From assembly GCA_947652605.1 (NCBI GenBank), contig OX393583.1, positions 10,891,222-10,955,221 on the forward strand: a stretch of 64,000 nt of DNA, in the 5' to 3' direction. Numbering within the stretch: the stretch's first letter is position 1; every line of letters begins with the position of its first letter. Below the pieces are notes generated by a model. That model was not told the DNA's origin. It saw nothing but the letters and a program-made list of their open reading frames with translations, and did not search any database. Source of the stretch: Elmis aenea (Eukaryota; Arthropoda; Insecta; Coleoptera; Elmidae). A program made the position numbers and the translations under genes. Below, one piece after another: positions 1 to 12,152 of the stretch.

Positions 1-3000
1 TTTTACCAAGTTTGAGCAAAGTAAGACGGTTTAAAATGCCTTCTATAATGTTGCGAACACGTGAACCACTTTTTACATCACAAAGATCGCAAAAGATATT
101 TATACAGGGTAGCTCTGGATTCGTTTTTGTTGTTTTTATCCATGGAAGTTCCTGTGAGATTCTGAAGTAATTGAAAATCACTTAAAAACGCCCAATTACC
201 TTTAAATGTCCGTGTTAAAAGTTTTTAAACCTAGCAGTAATAATTTTATCAAAAGTTGATTTTGCTAATGAAATTCGTCTTGGAGCTAAAACCTCGAAAT
301 TTAGGCATTTCATACAAATCTGTACACATCATCGCTTCGTTTATTACAAAGTACGTTTAACAAAAACAGTTAAACGAAAAGAAGCAAGACTTTTTTTGTT
401 TTTATGTATTTTCACGAAATACTTTTTCAAAAAAATAAAATCTTGTGCAGTTTTTTAAGTGAACTTCCTGGCATATTTAAAATTTCTAATCATTTCAAAA
501 TTTTAAGGGATATTTAGAGTAGAGAAATCAAAGAATAGTAAAACTCGAATTTTTTTTTACCAAAAATCTACATTTCAAATATGACAAGAGCGACTCGCGA
601 GCCGCATGCGGCTCACGAGCATCTACTGCGTTGCTAATGAAATTCACAAACCATTTTGCCTCGCTACTCAAGCAAAAATCAGCAAATTTAATACAAGTGG
701 TTATCAGCTTCACCATTTGTCAAGTTCTTTGCAAATTGCATTTCTCGAATGCAGCTCCGGCAAAGCCACCGCTGGTACATTCCGTTTTCTTTTGTTTTTG
801 CACTGTTTTGGTATACTCCTTGCTGCATAAATTTGTTTGTCTAAAGTTTCGGATGACGTGGCAATAAGTTTTTGTCTCTTATTTATTTATACGCCAAACC
901 AAACCCGGTAAAATTTTACTCAAATTAATAATTAACAATTAAATTTTACATGAACAGAGGCGTCTCAAAAGTGTTTGGTACCCCTGACAGGGTATAATAA
1001 TTGCACCTCTCTCCCGTCAAAACAAGCAGTAAATTTACTGTGAAATTTAAAAAAAAACTAAATTTTCTATCAAAAAATGTTCGGAAATGTTTGTGCAATT
1101 TTAAAACTAGTCAAAAAAACATTTCTAACGAATTTAACACAAAATTATCATCAAATTTCTCAGCTTTAGCTCTATCCAGTATCAATGCCGCATTTCTTTT
1201 TTAGAAAATTGTGTAGATATCGTTTTAATATTTGTTTTCATTTGGGATTTAAAAAAAGTTTTTAACCGGTACCGTTTTTGGCGCCTTCAAATCTTGGCGG
1301 CCTGAATGGGCCCCATGGCAACAAATTACCGTACCGCCACTGTACGTAAAAGCAGGGAAAAAAATCCAAATTAATTTTACTCAAAATAACTAAAATCCGT
1401 CAAAATTGTTTAGTCAATCTTATTCATTAGCCAACATTTGAAACTTACCGCCATTTGTTTTATTATTGTAAAACAAATGAACGTCCATCAAAATTGTATT
1501 CCAAAAAATTGTCAATTCAAAAACATACGAAACGTGGCGAAGTTGTTACAGATTTAGAAACGTTATTGATTTGGTTTTCTGCAAGGATTTCTTAGCACAA
1601 AAATGAAGTAGGCTTAAAAAACGTTAATTTGAAAGCACAAACTTAGTCAATTATGTACCATTGACATTGAAGGTAAAAGGGAACAGCTACGTAAAGTTTG
1701 CGCCGGTTCTGTTTATACGCTAAACTGGCATTACGCGAGTATTGCCATCTTCGCCTATGGGCGGAGAGCGCCTGAATAACTCGAATTTGCCAGCGAAGCT
1801 GGTAATATTCGCGTTACGTTAAAGCGCCCTTAAGGCAGTAAACCTTTGAAACATGACACAAAAAAAAAAACGGCCAGAGTAGTCTTGTACGTTGTAGTTT
1901 AGAAGAGTTTAATAAAAATGTATTAAAATTTTGGCGCATAGTTTAAAAGTTTTCTCATGAGTTCCACGAGCAGTACAAAGACATATTGAACATAATTTGG
2001 TGTTAATCAGTATTTTCTATTTTGCTAGACTCCTGTTTTGCTTCGGCCTCTTATCGACTAGCGTAGGCATGAGTTAAAAAAAAAAAGATAACGTGCCAAA
2101 TACAATGAAAACTTAACGTTTATTGCGCTCAGTACGAAACCTATGGCTAAGCCATGTTTAAATAATTTAATATTACACTTTAAAAGTGTACACTATATTA
2201 CTAAAACTACAAAATAATGTATAGTTAATACCGTAAGTGTTAAATATACCTAAATAAGTGTTAGGTATTTTACGTAATTATTAGGTTAGGTGTACATAAC
2301 ATATTATATTTAATAGTACAGTTTTAGAAAGTTTGTCTTAACGTGTGGATGGTTAGAGTAATTGAATATCATATTGTTTCAACGGTTAATCAATTAAAAA
2401 AACAAATTAGTAAGATTTTTGGAACAAGAAAATTGTCTGTCTGTGATTGTGATTACGTTTCGTTAATGTTTTATTTTTACTTGGCCGGTTTTGGTGTACA
2501 ATACGTAGCAATAAATCGTAATTTTATTTTTTTTTTCTAAATAATTTAGTTGCAATTATCCACTGTGATTCGATTTAGAGATGAATTGACGTAGGCTTTT
2601 TTTATTTTTCATAGTGTTTTATTTTTTGTTGTAAAAAGTTCAAATTAGACTAATTTTCATGCAAACGGCATTTTCAAAATGCGTTTTTTTTTTAGTGACG
2701 AATAAATGACGAATGGCGTGGTTGTTCAACAACTTTTTGATTTAAATTCAAAGTATATCTCGCAAGTTGATGATAAAATTGCAAATCATACCGTCTGTTA
2801 CAAGAATAATGTCCCGAAGAACATAACGTACAGGCGCAACACCAATTTTCCGGCAAAATTCCGGATAAAATTACCAGAGAACATTTGAAAATAGTTTACT
2901 TAGCGCCCACAGATGGCGTTGTGTATAGGGCCTACCTCTTTACATTATTTGCACTGCACTTGGTGGTGATTCAAAGAAAGATCTTGTAAATTCTTAACTT

Positions 3001-3448
3001 ATTTTGCTTAAATTTAACGCTCACTATTGATTTACTGTTAGTCCGGCAAAATGGCTAATCCGGCAAGGTTTTGTAACCAAGAGCTCTGGAAAATCGGAGT
3101 TGTACCTGTTTTTATTTTGAAGAAAATAATTTTGAGTTATGTAAAATCGGTTTATTTTTTCCCAGTTAAAAGGAATTAATTTATTTTAGCGAAGAGTTTT
3201 TGTTGGAGCAGTATTTTTGTGCGACGGTATATTTTAAATTGCAATTTATGGATCCAACTACAACAAAATATTTAAAATCGTGGTTACCAAAGTTGGTCAC
3301 AGAATTTTGTTTTCAAAGAATAATATAAAAGACCTTTTTGGCAGTGCAATCGAAATAAAATCCCAATTCTAATGTGGTTTTACTATGTACATATGTATTA
3401 TTATAGTTTGCCTGTGTATATATGCAATAAGATTTAGTGTCTGTAGTG
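1..3448. other. Gene-less AT-rich sequence
   Basis: No supportable gene. Around 580-620 there is a GC-rich palindromic patch (GCCGCATGCGGC) of the kind found at hAT termini. At 1731-1830 an imperfect inverted repeat (TTACGCGAGTATT against TAACGCGAATATT) surrounds a GC-rich core. Short open frames here are isolated, of biased composition and match nothing I know. Confidence 0.5.
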
Positions 3449-3577
3449 CACGGTTTTAAAACGCGCCCGTCAAAGTAAAAATCTGACTGAAAAACAATAC
3501 TCGGTAAAAAATTCAACCCATCTCTTTTGTAATTTATTCGCGCGTAAAAAAATTGATCGGCGCGCTTTAAAACCGTG
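3449..3577. repeat. Short inverted-repeat (MITE-like) element
   Basis: The 129-bp segment begins CACGGTTTTAAAACGCGCC and ends with its near-perfect complement GGCGCGCTTTAAAACCGTG. No coding capacity. The superfamily cannot be assigned because no clear target duplication is visible. Confidence 0.6.
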
Positions 3578-3879
3578 TATGTTCCACATAAAACAATAGC
3601 CATAGCTCTACAATAGTAACAAAAAGTTGCCATATATCGTAATAAGTGACAAACTTATTATGTAAATACAATAATTTCCCAAAAAAGTGACCAATACAGT
3701 TTGTACACACACAAACTTACAGAACCTTGTCTCAGAACGCAGTCGTTTCCTCTGATAATACGATATCAAACGCAAAATTAATAATCTTTCGTTTGTTTTT
3801 TGGGATAATACGCCTTTTGGCTTAAACTTCAAAATTGCCGGTAAAAATTATTAAAAATTATAGGCCCAAAATGGAATTC

Positions 3880-4194
3880 CAGTAAACACTCGCTTATCCG
3901 GATTTAGTTTTACTACGATATAGTAGCCCAAGTAGCTCATTTCTATTGAACTTCCTGGTCGTAACGATATCACTTAAGCCACCCGTCGTCTCTTGGCTTA
4001 TTTTAAAAGACACTTAAACATTTGTAGCGCTGCTGAAACAGAACACTTTAATTATGCGTATATTTAGATTGCTGCAGCTACCAAGTGTAAAAAGCGCACA
4101 TTTTGTTTTACAGCCGTGTTTTGTTCTCACGGCATAATAAAAAAATCCAATATCGTTCAAAAACTGCCCAGTCCGGATAAACGAGGTTTTACTG
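3880..4194. repeat. pogo/Tigger-type MITE
   Basis: The left end reads AGTAAACACTCGCTTATCCG. The right end, reversed, reads AGTAAAACCTCGTTTATCCG. This CAGTAA...TATCCGGA pattern is typical of pogo/Tigger termini. It is non-coding and about 315 bp long. Related Tigger-like end fragments occur near 2840-2875, 3040-3065 and 7450. Confidence 0.55.
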
Positions 4195-4948
4195 TTATGC
4201 CGTTTTAAACGCCGTGTTTTTGTTTGTTGACTTAGTAAACAAACGACTGCTTTATTTATACATTCTTGGACGTGATTTGTTCATTTATGTAACGTATCAA
4301 ACAATCAATGATACCAAATAACCATGATAATGACTAAACAGGTTTTTAAAACCGTAACTTGTACACACCACTGTGACAGTTTATGATAAATTAATAAAAT
4401 AAGCAATAGCCCGGTTGCACCAAGTGCTTCATAATTTTTGTGCCCACTGTAATTGTGAAAACAATTACCGTTTAATTTTAAAACAAACAACAATAGCCCA
4501 ATCACAGGCCGGTTGCGAAAATTTCAGTCACAGACCATTGTGAGGAATTTTAGCAGTCGGTTTATGAATTCAAACTTTTTGATGCCCAAGGGAACGTTTC
4601 CCTGCGAGTAATTTACATAAATATTACAGTCTAGTGCCCGAATGGACGAAATATTTATTGTAAACTTACAAAATACAAAATTATTTGCAATAGTTCACAA
4701 ACATGTGCATGCGAATGCGCAATTTTAAAGTTTCACACCGGTTTTTTGTTAAAACAGTTATCCTTATTATATTTTCAGTGAATCTTTTATACTTATATGC
4801 ATGTGGACCAAAAAAAATAGTCGCTGTATACTTGTATATCCAAGCCATTGCTGCTTTTTGCTGTATTATCACACGTTGCTGAGATTTTTGCACGCTACTT
4901 GCAAAAAAAATGTGAAAAAAATCAAATTTTACATACATTTACGGGGAT
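4195..4948. other. Gene-less sequence with a possible MITE
   Basis: No gene. Two copies of a GGTTGC-containing end motif (around 4411 and 4509) flank a T/A-rich core and may be a small inverted-repeat element. No target duplication was resolved. Confidence 0.3.
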
Positions 4949-5147
4949 TTCTCGATTTACGAACGAATATACAATTCGCTACGCGTTATTTTCGTGATTT
5001 TTCAAACACCTTAGCATCCTGTTCTTGTACAACCTTCTCAAACAACTTGTCTAGTCTTAAAACTTCAAAAATTCTTCATATTTTGCTATTTTTATAGGTT
5101 AATTCCCTTGACAAAAGTTCGTAAGTCGAATTAGCGTAAATCGAGAA
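4949..5147. repeat. Short inverted-repeat element
   Basis: TTCTCGATTTACG at the left is the exact complement of CGTAAATCGAGAA at the right, enclosing about 170 bp of non-coding sequence. MITE-like; superfamily unknown. Confidence 0.5.
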
Positions 5148-6319
5148 TTGCTGGTAATCACTAGAAATTTTGATATTTAAATGTGTCTCACTTGAAAGTA
5201 ACGTCTAAGCCGATTTCTGTCACTTTCCTAAACGTGATTGGATTTTACGATCCAATTTCATAATAATAACGTGTATTTTTTGCATAAAATGTGCTTGTAG
5301 TTAAACAAAACATTCTTAAGAAAGCCACACAGCTGTACGTGTATAAGTACAAAAGATTCTGCTTCAGTTAACTTTATTTCTAAGCAATAGCCTAAACGTA
5401 TAAGATACAATTCTTATGCTACACAAATCTTCTGGCCTCCACAATGAGTTAAACTTTTAGTATCACCAATCGTTTGCGGATGTGTGCTTCACAAATTTGC
5501 ATATTTCCCGTGAACGATGGTTCAAAATTATAAGTTTTACAGTAATGTTATTCAAAACAATTCTTATTACACATAAAACAAAACACATCTACACTGACAC
5601 ACACACACAAACGTACACAAAACTAACACAAGCTAACAAATCTACAATTTCGACTGGTACGTGCTAAAAAAAATCTTTTTCGCATATATTTCTTGTTGAT
5701 TTCGGACCTAGCGCAAAAATTGTTACCCAAAATTAACTCGCAGCAAAAACTGAGACATTTCGGTCAGCAAATTATCACACACACAGACACAACACGCTTA
5801 CACGAAAAAAAAATGATGAAAATGTCACTTTTGGGAAAAACTACAAAACTTTTCGGCCTTACAACCAAAATAAAAATTCTATCGAAAGTCAATTTTTTTA
5901 TTGATAATAAAACCACATAAAAGTTTAAAAAAATAATCAATAGTTAAATGTTATTTGTGTTTTTGTTACGTCGTTATGATGTATGTTTATGTTTTTTAGT
6001 ATACGATCTGTAAGTTTTAGCTTTAAAGCGACCTAAAGTAGTTTTAAAAGTTATTGTTTCGTGAAATTTGCGAAAATTTGTGTCAGTGCCGGATTAGGCA
6101 AGTTTTGAATGCAGTTTCAACTTTTTTCCAACTGTTTTCTAATATAATTTTAACCTCCGCAAGCAAACACCTCTCATTGTAATGTGTTTTCCGTCAATAA
6201 AACTAAATTTCAAATCTATTGTTCATTCATGAGACACTAGATTTTGCAAATTTAAATCCTCAGAAATAAAATAATTTTGGCTTTACACAATTTTTCATGA
6301 TAAAACTACGTTTTGCACA
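5148..6319. other. Gene-less AT-rich sequence
   Basis: Only short simple repeats, such as an imperfect CA tract near 5590-5630, and no supportable coding region. Confidence 0.5.
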
Positions 6320-6800
6320 AAGGTTAGTGATACTCAACAAAATTTTCGTAGTCCAAGCGCAATTTTAAAACTAACCGACGTTTCGTCGTTAAAGCAATCA
6401 TCAACAGGTCAAAATTTTAGTTACGCCTCTGCTAATGTTGTAAAATGCTGTTCCGAACAGTCGAAACCACTGTTCTTTTAAAATAGCAAGTGCTTTGATG
6501 ATGTTCATTACAACGTTTCATCCGTTTTGGTTAAGGCATCTTCAGGGCACTTGTTACTTAAACAAAATGCCTGTTAGATAATGACCTCGTAACACAATTC
6601 GTGTTTTTCTATAGGAAAGCGCTCTGAAAATGTTAAAATTACTATTTGCAATAACCAATGCTCTGATGATGGTCGCTGAAACAAGGGACGTAACGTTGAA
6701 TTACTACAAATATTTGCAGTTTTTTATTATACCTAAACTGTCATTTTGGCATTGTTTAAAAGGCTACTCCGAACAGTCGAAATTACTGTTCTTTTAAATG
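6320..6800. repeat. Possible Penelope-like / hammerhead-bearing repeat relic
   Basis: The segment contains GACGTTTCGTC at 6380-6390, CTGATGATGG near 6663, and two copies of a hairpin GAACAG-loop-CTGTTC (6455-6476 and 6771-6791) whose loops contain TCGAAA. CUGAUGA and GAAA are hammerhead ribozyme core elements, which Penelope-like elements and retrozymes carry. The copies here look degraded and a full fold is not demonstrated. Confidence 0.3.
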
Positions 6801-7865
6801 AGACTAAAAATTTTGCTCAAAAACGAAAACTTGTCTTATTTTTTTAATCAATGCTTGCAATGTTCGGTAAATTTTAAAAACGATAGCTAAAAAACAATTT
6901 TTTTACGGGAGAAGCTGAAACTGCAATGAGTCATAAAATCAAAAGAAGTATGTGTCTTAAAAACAGTTGAAATCACTTTAATATAATGTATGCCATACTA
7001 ATTACTGCACCTAGTGAAGATAATAGTAAATGTTTGTTGTTACATATACTCTAGTACAATAGTTAACAGATTACTCGATAATGTTTCGTTAGTTTTAAAT
7101 ACTCCAAGTGATTTCAACTTGAAAAACTTTTAAAATTACTTGGAACCTCTTTGACGTTACTCATTTGGCACAGACAAAATTCCAATACTTTCACAATTTC
7201 AACATTAGGATTTAAAAAAATATTAATAATCTGCCGTAACGTTTGACGATGCGTTTTTAAAGGTCGCACCATTAAATAATGTAACGTAGTATTTGAAAAA
7301 TGCATTTTTTTAATATATTATGGTACATTAGACACAACAAGTTAATAGTTAATTTAAGTTTTACCACTGAAGCCATTATACGTAAAGGCGGAAAAGCAAG
7401 TGATGTGCGAAAATTTACAAAATTCAACGAAAATTTTTGATTATGGCCACAACTCGCTTATCCGATTATAAAAAAAAATCCCTCACGACCGCCATTTTAA
7501 CGAACAGTACATCACATTTTTGCTTACTAATATACAATGGCTGGATGTTTTTGTTAAACTCATATCGTAATGTTGCGCTACAGTTTTGTATATTTTAATT
7601 ACTGTACTTTTTATGATACGTACATATTTATTATTTTTTTAACTAAGTGTATACGCTATGTTTACGTTAAATACAGTTTCGTACAATAATTTTACATTAT
7701 AGTCTTAAAATAGTGTTCAAAACAAAAACGTCTCGGCACCAAAATGACTACGGTGTTTTCGAAATACAGCAAATTCACTCTGTAACAAGATGTATCGAAA
7801 TAATCGCAGTAGCCTGTGAACATGAACGTTTTTCAACCAATAAAAATGTAGCTAGTAGATGACTA
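6801..7865. other. Gene-less AT-rich sequence
   Basis: No gene or clear repeat recognised. Isolated open frames such as 7114-7305 (minus) show no family resemblance. Confidence 0.5.
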
Positions 7866-7915
7866 CTAGCGATTGCGGAGCCCCTTTGGGGCTCCGCTAC
7901 CGCTACTACTAGCGA
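7866..7915 (-). mobile_element. Helitron 3' terminus (hairpin plus CTAG)
   Basis: On the minus strand a perfect hairpin with a GGAGCCCC/GGGGCTCC stem is followed by AATCGCTAG and then T. That is the Helitron 3' signature of a subterminal hairpin, CTAG end and T target. The same terminus occurs at 60979 with a nearly identical hairpin. The matching 5' end was not found, so the element is truncated or the body is unrecognisable. Confidence 0.65.
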
Positions 7916-9723
7916 TTACAACCATGTTTCACCTTACCCTATTCCCGTAATATACAACAAAACAAAATAGGATTGAGTTGGCCATGATACAACCTATTAA
8001 TATCAAAACTTGTACGTATAGGTCAGTTACAGTTAAGCGTAGACGTTTTGCAAGGTTGCCGTGCTCCGGTTAACCAATCAGAGCGCTGTCTTGCTTACGT
8101 CACTCGTATGCTGTCTAGGTATGAGCACCTTTTTGACTAACGCAGGGTTTTGATACATAAATTTGCATTTGACCGTTTATTTTTTTTTTAATCCTGTTAT
8201 CCAAATTTAAATCAATCTTTACAAAGGGTTAAAGGTCCATTTAAAATATTTTTGAAGTGAAATTTTACATTTTTCTTGAAATTTCAACCATTAATGTAGG
8301 CTGCGCGCCGACAAAGAAGTAAGGGTTGAATTACATAAAATAGTTGAATCACGATGTAAGCGATGGTACTTCGATGCATCTTGCCCCGTATCCAGTACGT
8401 TAAATGAATAAGTTATGAATAAGTTTTATATGTTAGTTTATAATGCATTTTGCCATTTTTTAATTTGACTGCCATTTATTTATCCTGCGCTTTTTAGACT
8501 TCTTTAAGTTCCTATGTCTTCTTTAAAAGGCTGTAGTGCGTTACAGTTTTTTGGTGAGAATGTCGCGTGATTGTTATTTGTTTTTGTGTCCGTTGTAAAG
8601 TTGTATTTACTTAATTGCGGTTATTGGAAACGTTGTTAGAACATTTTATGTTGAACTGGATGTTAAATATACTTAATTCCTAATTTGCTATAAGTTTTAA
8701 GATTTGTACAAAATTAAGGAAATGTTAGTATTACACACTTCTCTTGATATTGGTTATGTTGGAAAAAGAAATGAAATTTAGTTTCAGAGGCAGTCGGGGA
8801 CGCCGACTTTAATTATGTATAATTTTAGGAAGGTGTAAATATGAATTTTGATACGGTAACATTTGAAACTTAACTAAAAAGTATCTGTGAAATTGAGGCA
8901 TTATAAAAAATTGAAATTATTTGTAAGATAGAATTGAAAATTGTGTTCTAGATAAATATGTTATAAAGTTTTTATTAAAATTCAAATTGATGTATGCCAT
9001 GAATGTGTGGTTATGTATTCTACTTACTGGAGAATAAACAATAAAAATTATTTCTGTTTTATTTTTAAGAAACTAATCCCAATTTCTTGAAAATACCGTT
9101 GCGTTTTTAACAACTTCTGAACAAAATAATTTTCACAATGGTCTATTTTATCTAAATGGATTTTTGGGTATTCAACTTTAAAAAAGATACACAGAAATTA
9201 AGATATTTTATTTCACTTTTAATATTTCAGTTTGTATTTTTTGCTTTTGACTATGCAAATTGTTTTTGTTTTAAGTTACTTAGGTATACTTTATGTTTTA
9301 CTGATACAAATTAATTTAAGCAAAATATGTTAATGTCTAAGTTGTATATGTTATTAAAAAAAAGTTACATGTAGTCCCCAACCCGAACTTAAACTTGGAG
9401 ATCTCTTTTATTTTAAAAGTTGCTAAGTCAGTATATTGGGAGAAAATTGCATCAATTTGTGCCAAATTAAAATTTAATTAAATTGTCGTAGCTCTTCTAG
9501 TTCAGAAGCAGTTTAAAAAAAAAATTGTCATTTTGGATTATGGTCTCTACTTTTAAAAAATATCGAAAAACGGAAATATTTTATTTAAGCAACATTTTAT
9601 TGTCTATGCCCTGATGGAATTGCGTTTTATATCAAAGTCCTTTTTGGACCAATTTTGCGTCAAGAGATACTAAATTTTAAATGCATTGAAAAGAAACCCT
9701 ACAGGCTCTATTTGTGAAACATC
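7916..9723. other. Gene-less AT-rich sequence
   Basis: No supportable gene. The stretch around 8030-8120 is less AT-rich but has no open frame of note. Confidence 0.5.
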
Positions 9724-9767
9724 TATAAAACTTTTAATACAATATTTTTTATGAAAAACCAAATCTG
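9724..9767 (+). repeat. Target-site duplication of the LINE, left copy
   Basis: A 44-bp segment identical to 10373-10416, flanking the LINE insertion. Confidence 0.9.
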
Positions 9768-10372
9768 GTTTTTCGTTTAGATTACATTTCCTCATGTAAG
9801 CCGATATTTGTTAAACATAAAATCTTAACATTACCATCACTTCTTATTTTAGAATCGTTAATGTTCATATTTAAAAATTATGACATAATATGTCAGAATA
9901 AATCGTACCATAGTTATAATACTAGACATGGTAGTGATCTCTCATTTCCTTTGCATAGGCTAACCAATTTTGAAAAATCACCTCTATATACTGCAATAAA
10001 ATTGTATAACCATTTACCTCCTACATATAAAGGTGCAATCAGGAAAAAGGGATTTGCTAAATTAGTGAAAGGGTTTTTGGTTGAAAACGCTTTCTACTCA
10101 CTAGATGAATATCTCGATCGTGATGTATGATTTTCATTGGATTTTGGGATGTGGTTTTGTCCCTATATTTTATTTTATCTGTAATCTTGTTATAAATAAT
10201 TTGTTTTTTTTTGTGTTGATGTTTTGTTAACGGCTTGTTTTGTTATTTGCTCTTTTTTTTGTTGTCTATAATGTATTATTCAATGTTCTGCTGCTTTGAT
10301 CAGCAGCTTTTTGTCTCATGGCATTTTTTGTTTGTGGACAATAAAGATTTTTATTATTATTATTATTATTAT
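9768..10372 (+). mobile_element. 5'-truncated non-LTR retrotransposon (LINE) insertion
   Basis: A roughly 605-bp insertion lies between two copies of a 44-bp direct repeat (9724-9767 and 10373-10416). It carries the 3' end of a LINE open reading frame, an AATAAA signal at 10340-10345, and ends in a TTA trinucleotide tail (about 10350-10372). 5' truncation, a microsatellite tail and a long target-site duplication fit target-primed reverse transcription. The repeat's ends are ambiguous by 2-3 bases because the tail resembles its start. Confidence 0.9.
9861..10130 (+). pseudogene. C-terminal fragment of LINE reverse transcriptase polyprotein
   Basis: The 89-residue open frame contains SYNTRHGSDL and AIKLYNHLPPTYKG, then a run ending in FYSLDEYL. 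The order Tyr-Asn-Thr-Arg, Leu-Tyr-Asn-x-Leu-Pro, then Phe-Tyr-Ser-x-x-Glu-Tyr is the familiar C-terminal tail of many insect LINE polyproteins, beyond the reverse transcriptase core. The catalytic part is absent because the copy is 5'-truncated. The frame is intact to the stop, so the insertion is fairly young. Clade (CR1/Jockey/RTE) cannot be settled from this piece. Confidence 0.8.
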
Positions 10373-10416
10373 TATAAAACTTTTAATACAATATTTTTTA
10401 TGAAAAACCAAATCTG
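10373..10416 (+). repeat. Target-site duplication of the LINE, right copy
   Basis: A 44-bp segment identical to 9724-9767, directly after the TTA tail. Confidence 0.9.
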
Positions 10417-10470
10417 TATGAAATGTAACAAAACTATAAAAGTTGTCGAGGGTCAAAAAACTATGTTTAA

Positions 10471-12148
10471 CACTAGAACCGCCAGAAAATGTTACTACCT
10501 TCAACCGCCGGTACCGGTCATTTTGACCGCTGTGTTTAAATTAAGCCTTCTTACTGTTTGTAAAATTTTATAACGTTTAATAACACAAATAAAGCATAAT
10601 TAAATAGTATAATAATATTTCGCCAAGTGTAAGTACTTAAAATAAATATTTTAACAAAAAATATTTTAGGATAAATATTAATTAGCACAATTAAAACAAG
10701 TTACAGTTGTTTTTACACTTCCAGCACATTTTCCGCAGACATATTTTTTTAGACAAATCATCAACATTTGCAGTTTTGTTTGAGTTATATTGTTTAATTT
10801 GGCACTGGTGTCTTTTGAAAGCTTTGGGTTGGCCTTTACTGGCATCTTGGAGTAAGTAGCACTTTTTTGCAAATCTCTATATTCTCTTCCAAGTTCTTCA
10901 GCTATATGTAATATAATATCACTTCTTGTCGTATTTTGACCTGTCACTTTCTATAACCCATACATTAATTAATGCTAGGTCTAAGATATTGTTGGAAATT
11001 GTGAACAGGCCATCTTCGTGAATCTGCATTTATGGGATATTTTTTGCCGTTTGATCTATAAAATATCAACGCCACACTTTGTCTCATTGTAAAATATATT
11101 TGTTTCAGGTTTTTTCTTCTTTTCTTGATTTACTGTTATAGTTGTATGAACGGTACTCAAAATCGTTTGCTTGATATATTTTCAGTGTACTATGTTCCAG
11201 TTTCATTATTTTAGTAGAATATAATAATTGCATTTTATTGTTTTTGCAAAGATATTGGAATTTTTTTCGTGTCCGTTTGATGGTGCTAACTATTGTCATT
11301 TTCAGCCAACTTATTTGCATAAAGAGTTGGTCCAGGGTTATCACGAATTATATTTATCGTCCAGAAAAAGGGCTGTTTGGTGCTATAACCTCCCAAACGT
11401 ACAGCTTTTGAAGTTTGATTACTTCCGACTAGTAGAGTGACAACGTTTTTTTGCATACGATGTTGGGTAACGTTGCCTTCCGGTACATTTGATGTATTTG
11501 GATTAGTAATTACATTAACTTTACTGCTGCTAGAGTCCCTACTAAGATTTTTAGTAATTAATTCATCGTTTTTACCATCTACAAGTGTATCATCATCTTC
11601 TTTACTTTCTCCTCCAGATTCATTTTCTGGTAACTTTTCTAATTCTTCTAAATACTTTAGCGTTGCCTCCTGTGAGGCCATGAGATGAACACATTTTATC
11701 AATGCACTAGCACTAGCACAACAAAAATTGTAGGTCTGTATAGGTACTATATACTATACACATAGCAGATCAATATATGCATTATGTATAACAATATACC
11801 GCTAAAAAAGTCAAGCTTGCAGATATATAACTTGCAAAATCATGAAATATAAAACAAGTATTTATTGACACCATAACTAAATTTACTAAAACACTAAAAC
11901 AATGAAAGATTTTGTGAAATGTAAACATTTTTAACAACTGTCAAATTGACCGTATTTGGCGGTTTAAGGTATAGAATTAGAATTTTCATAGAAATAATTT
12001 TTTTTTAATTTTGAAACTTGGTGCATTATAAGATAAAAAAAAGTTGGGAAAATTCATGAAAGCGCATAGTTGTACTTAAAAGAATAACCGAACCAGCTCA
12101 ATTTAATGAACGCGAACGGTCAAATTGACCGCTGCGGCGGTTCTAGTG
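10471..12148 (-). mobile_element. piggyBac-like element with intact termini
   Basis: The element is flanked by TTAA on both sides (10467-10470 and 12149-12152), the piggyBac target. Its ends are perfect 13-bp inverted repeats, CACTAGAACCGCC and GGCGGTTCTAGTG. Subterminal motifs GGTCAAATTGACCG recur inside both ends. It is 1678 bp long, shorter than the usual 2-2.5 kb, and its minus-strand transposase is internally deleted. Confidence 0.92.
10678..11702 (-). pseudogene. piggyBac transposase remnant (N-terminus and C-terminus kept)
   Basis: The reading frame breaks into pieces. An acidic N-terminal segment runs from about 11702 to 11286. A piece with STIKRTRKKFQYLCKNNKM (11344-11105) resembles the Gly-Thr-Ile-Arg-x-Asn-Arg-Lys block after the second catalytic Asp. 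A C-terminal piece (10947-10678) includes ILHIAEELGREYR, then a Cys-rich CLKKYVCGKCAGS...CFNCAN end. The central block with the first two catalytic aspartates is missing and the joins are frameshifted. It cannot make an active transposase. Confidence 0.8.
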
Positions 12149-12152
12149 TTAA

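Noticed and set aside
5580..5640. CA-rich stretch as a possible microsatellite or CRISPR-like repeat
   Set aside because: Short and imperfect, with no regular spacer structure.
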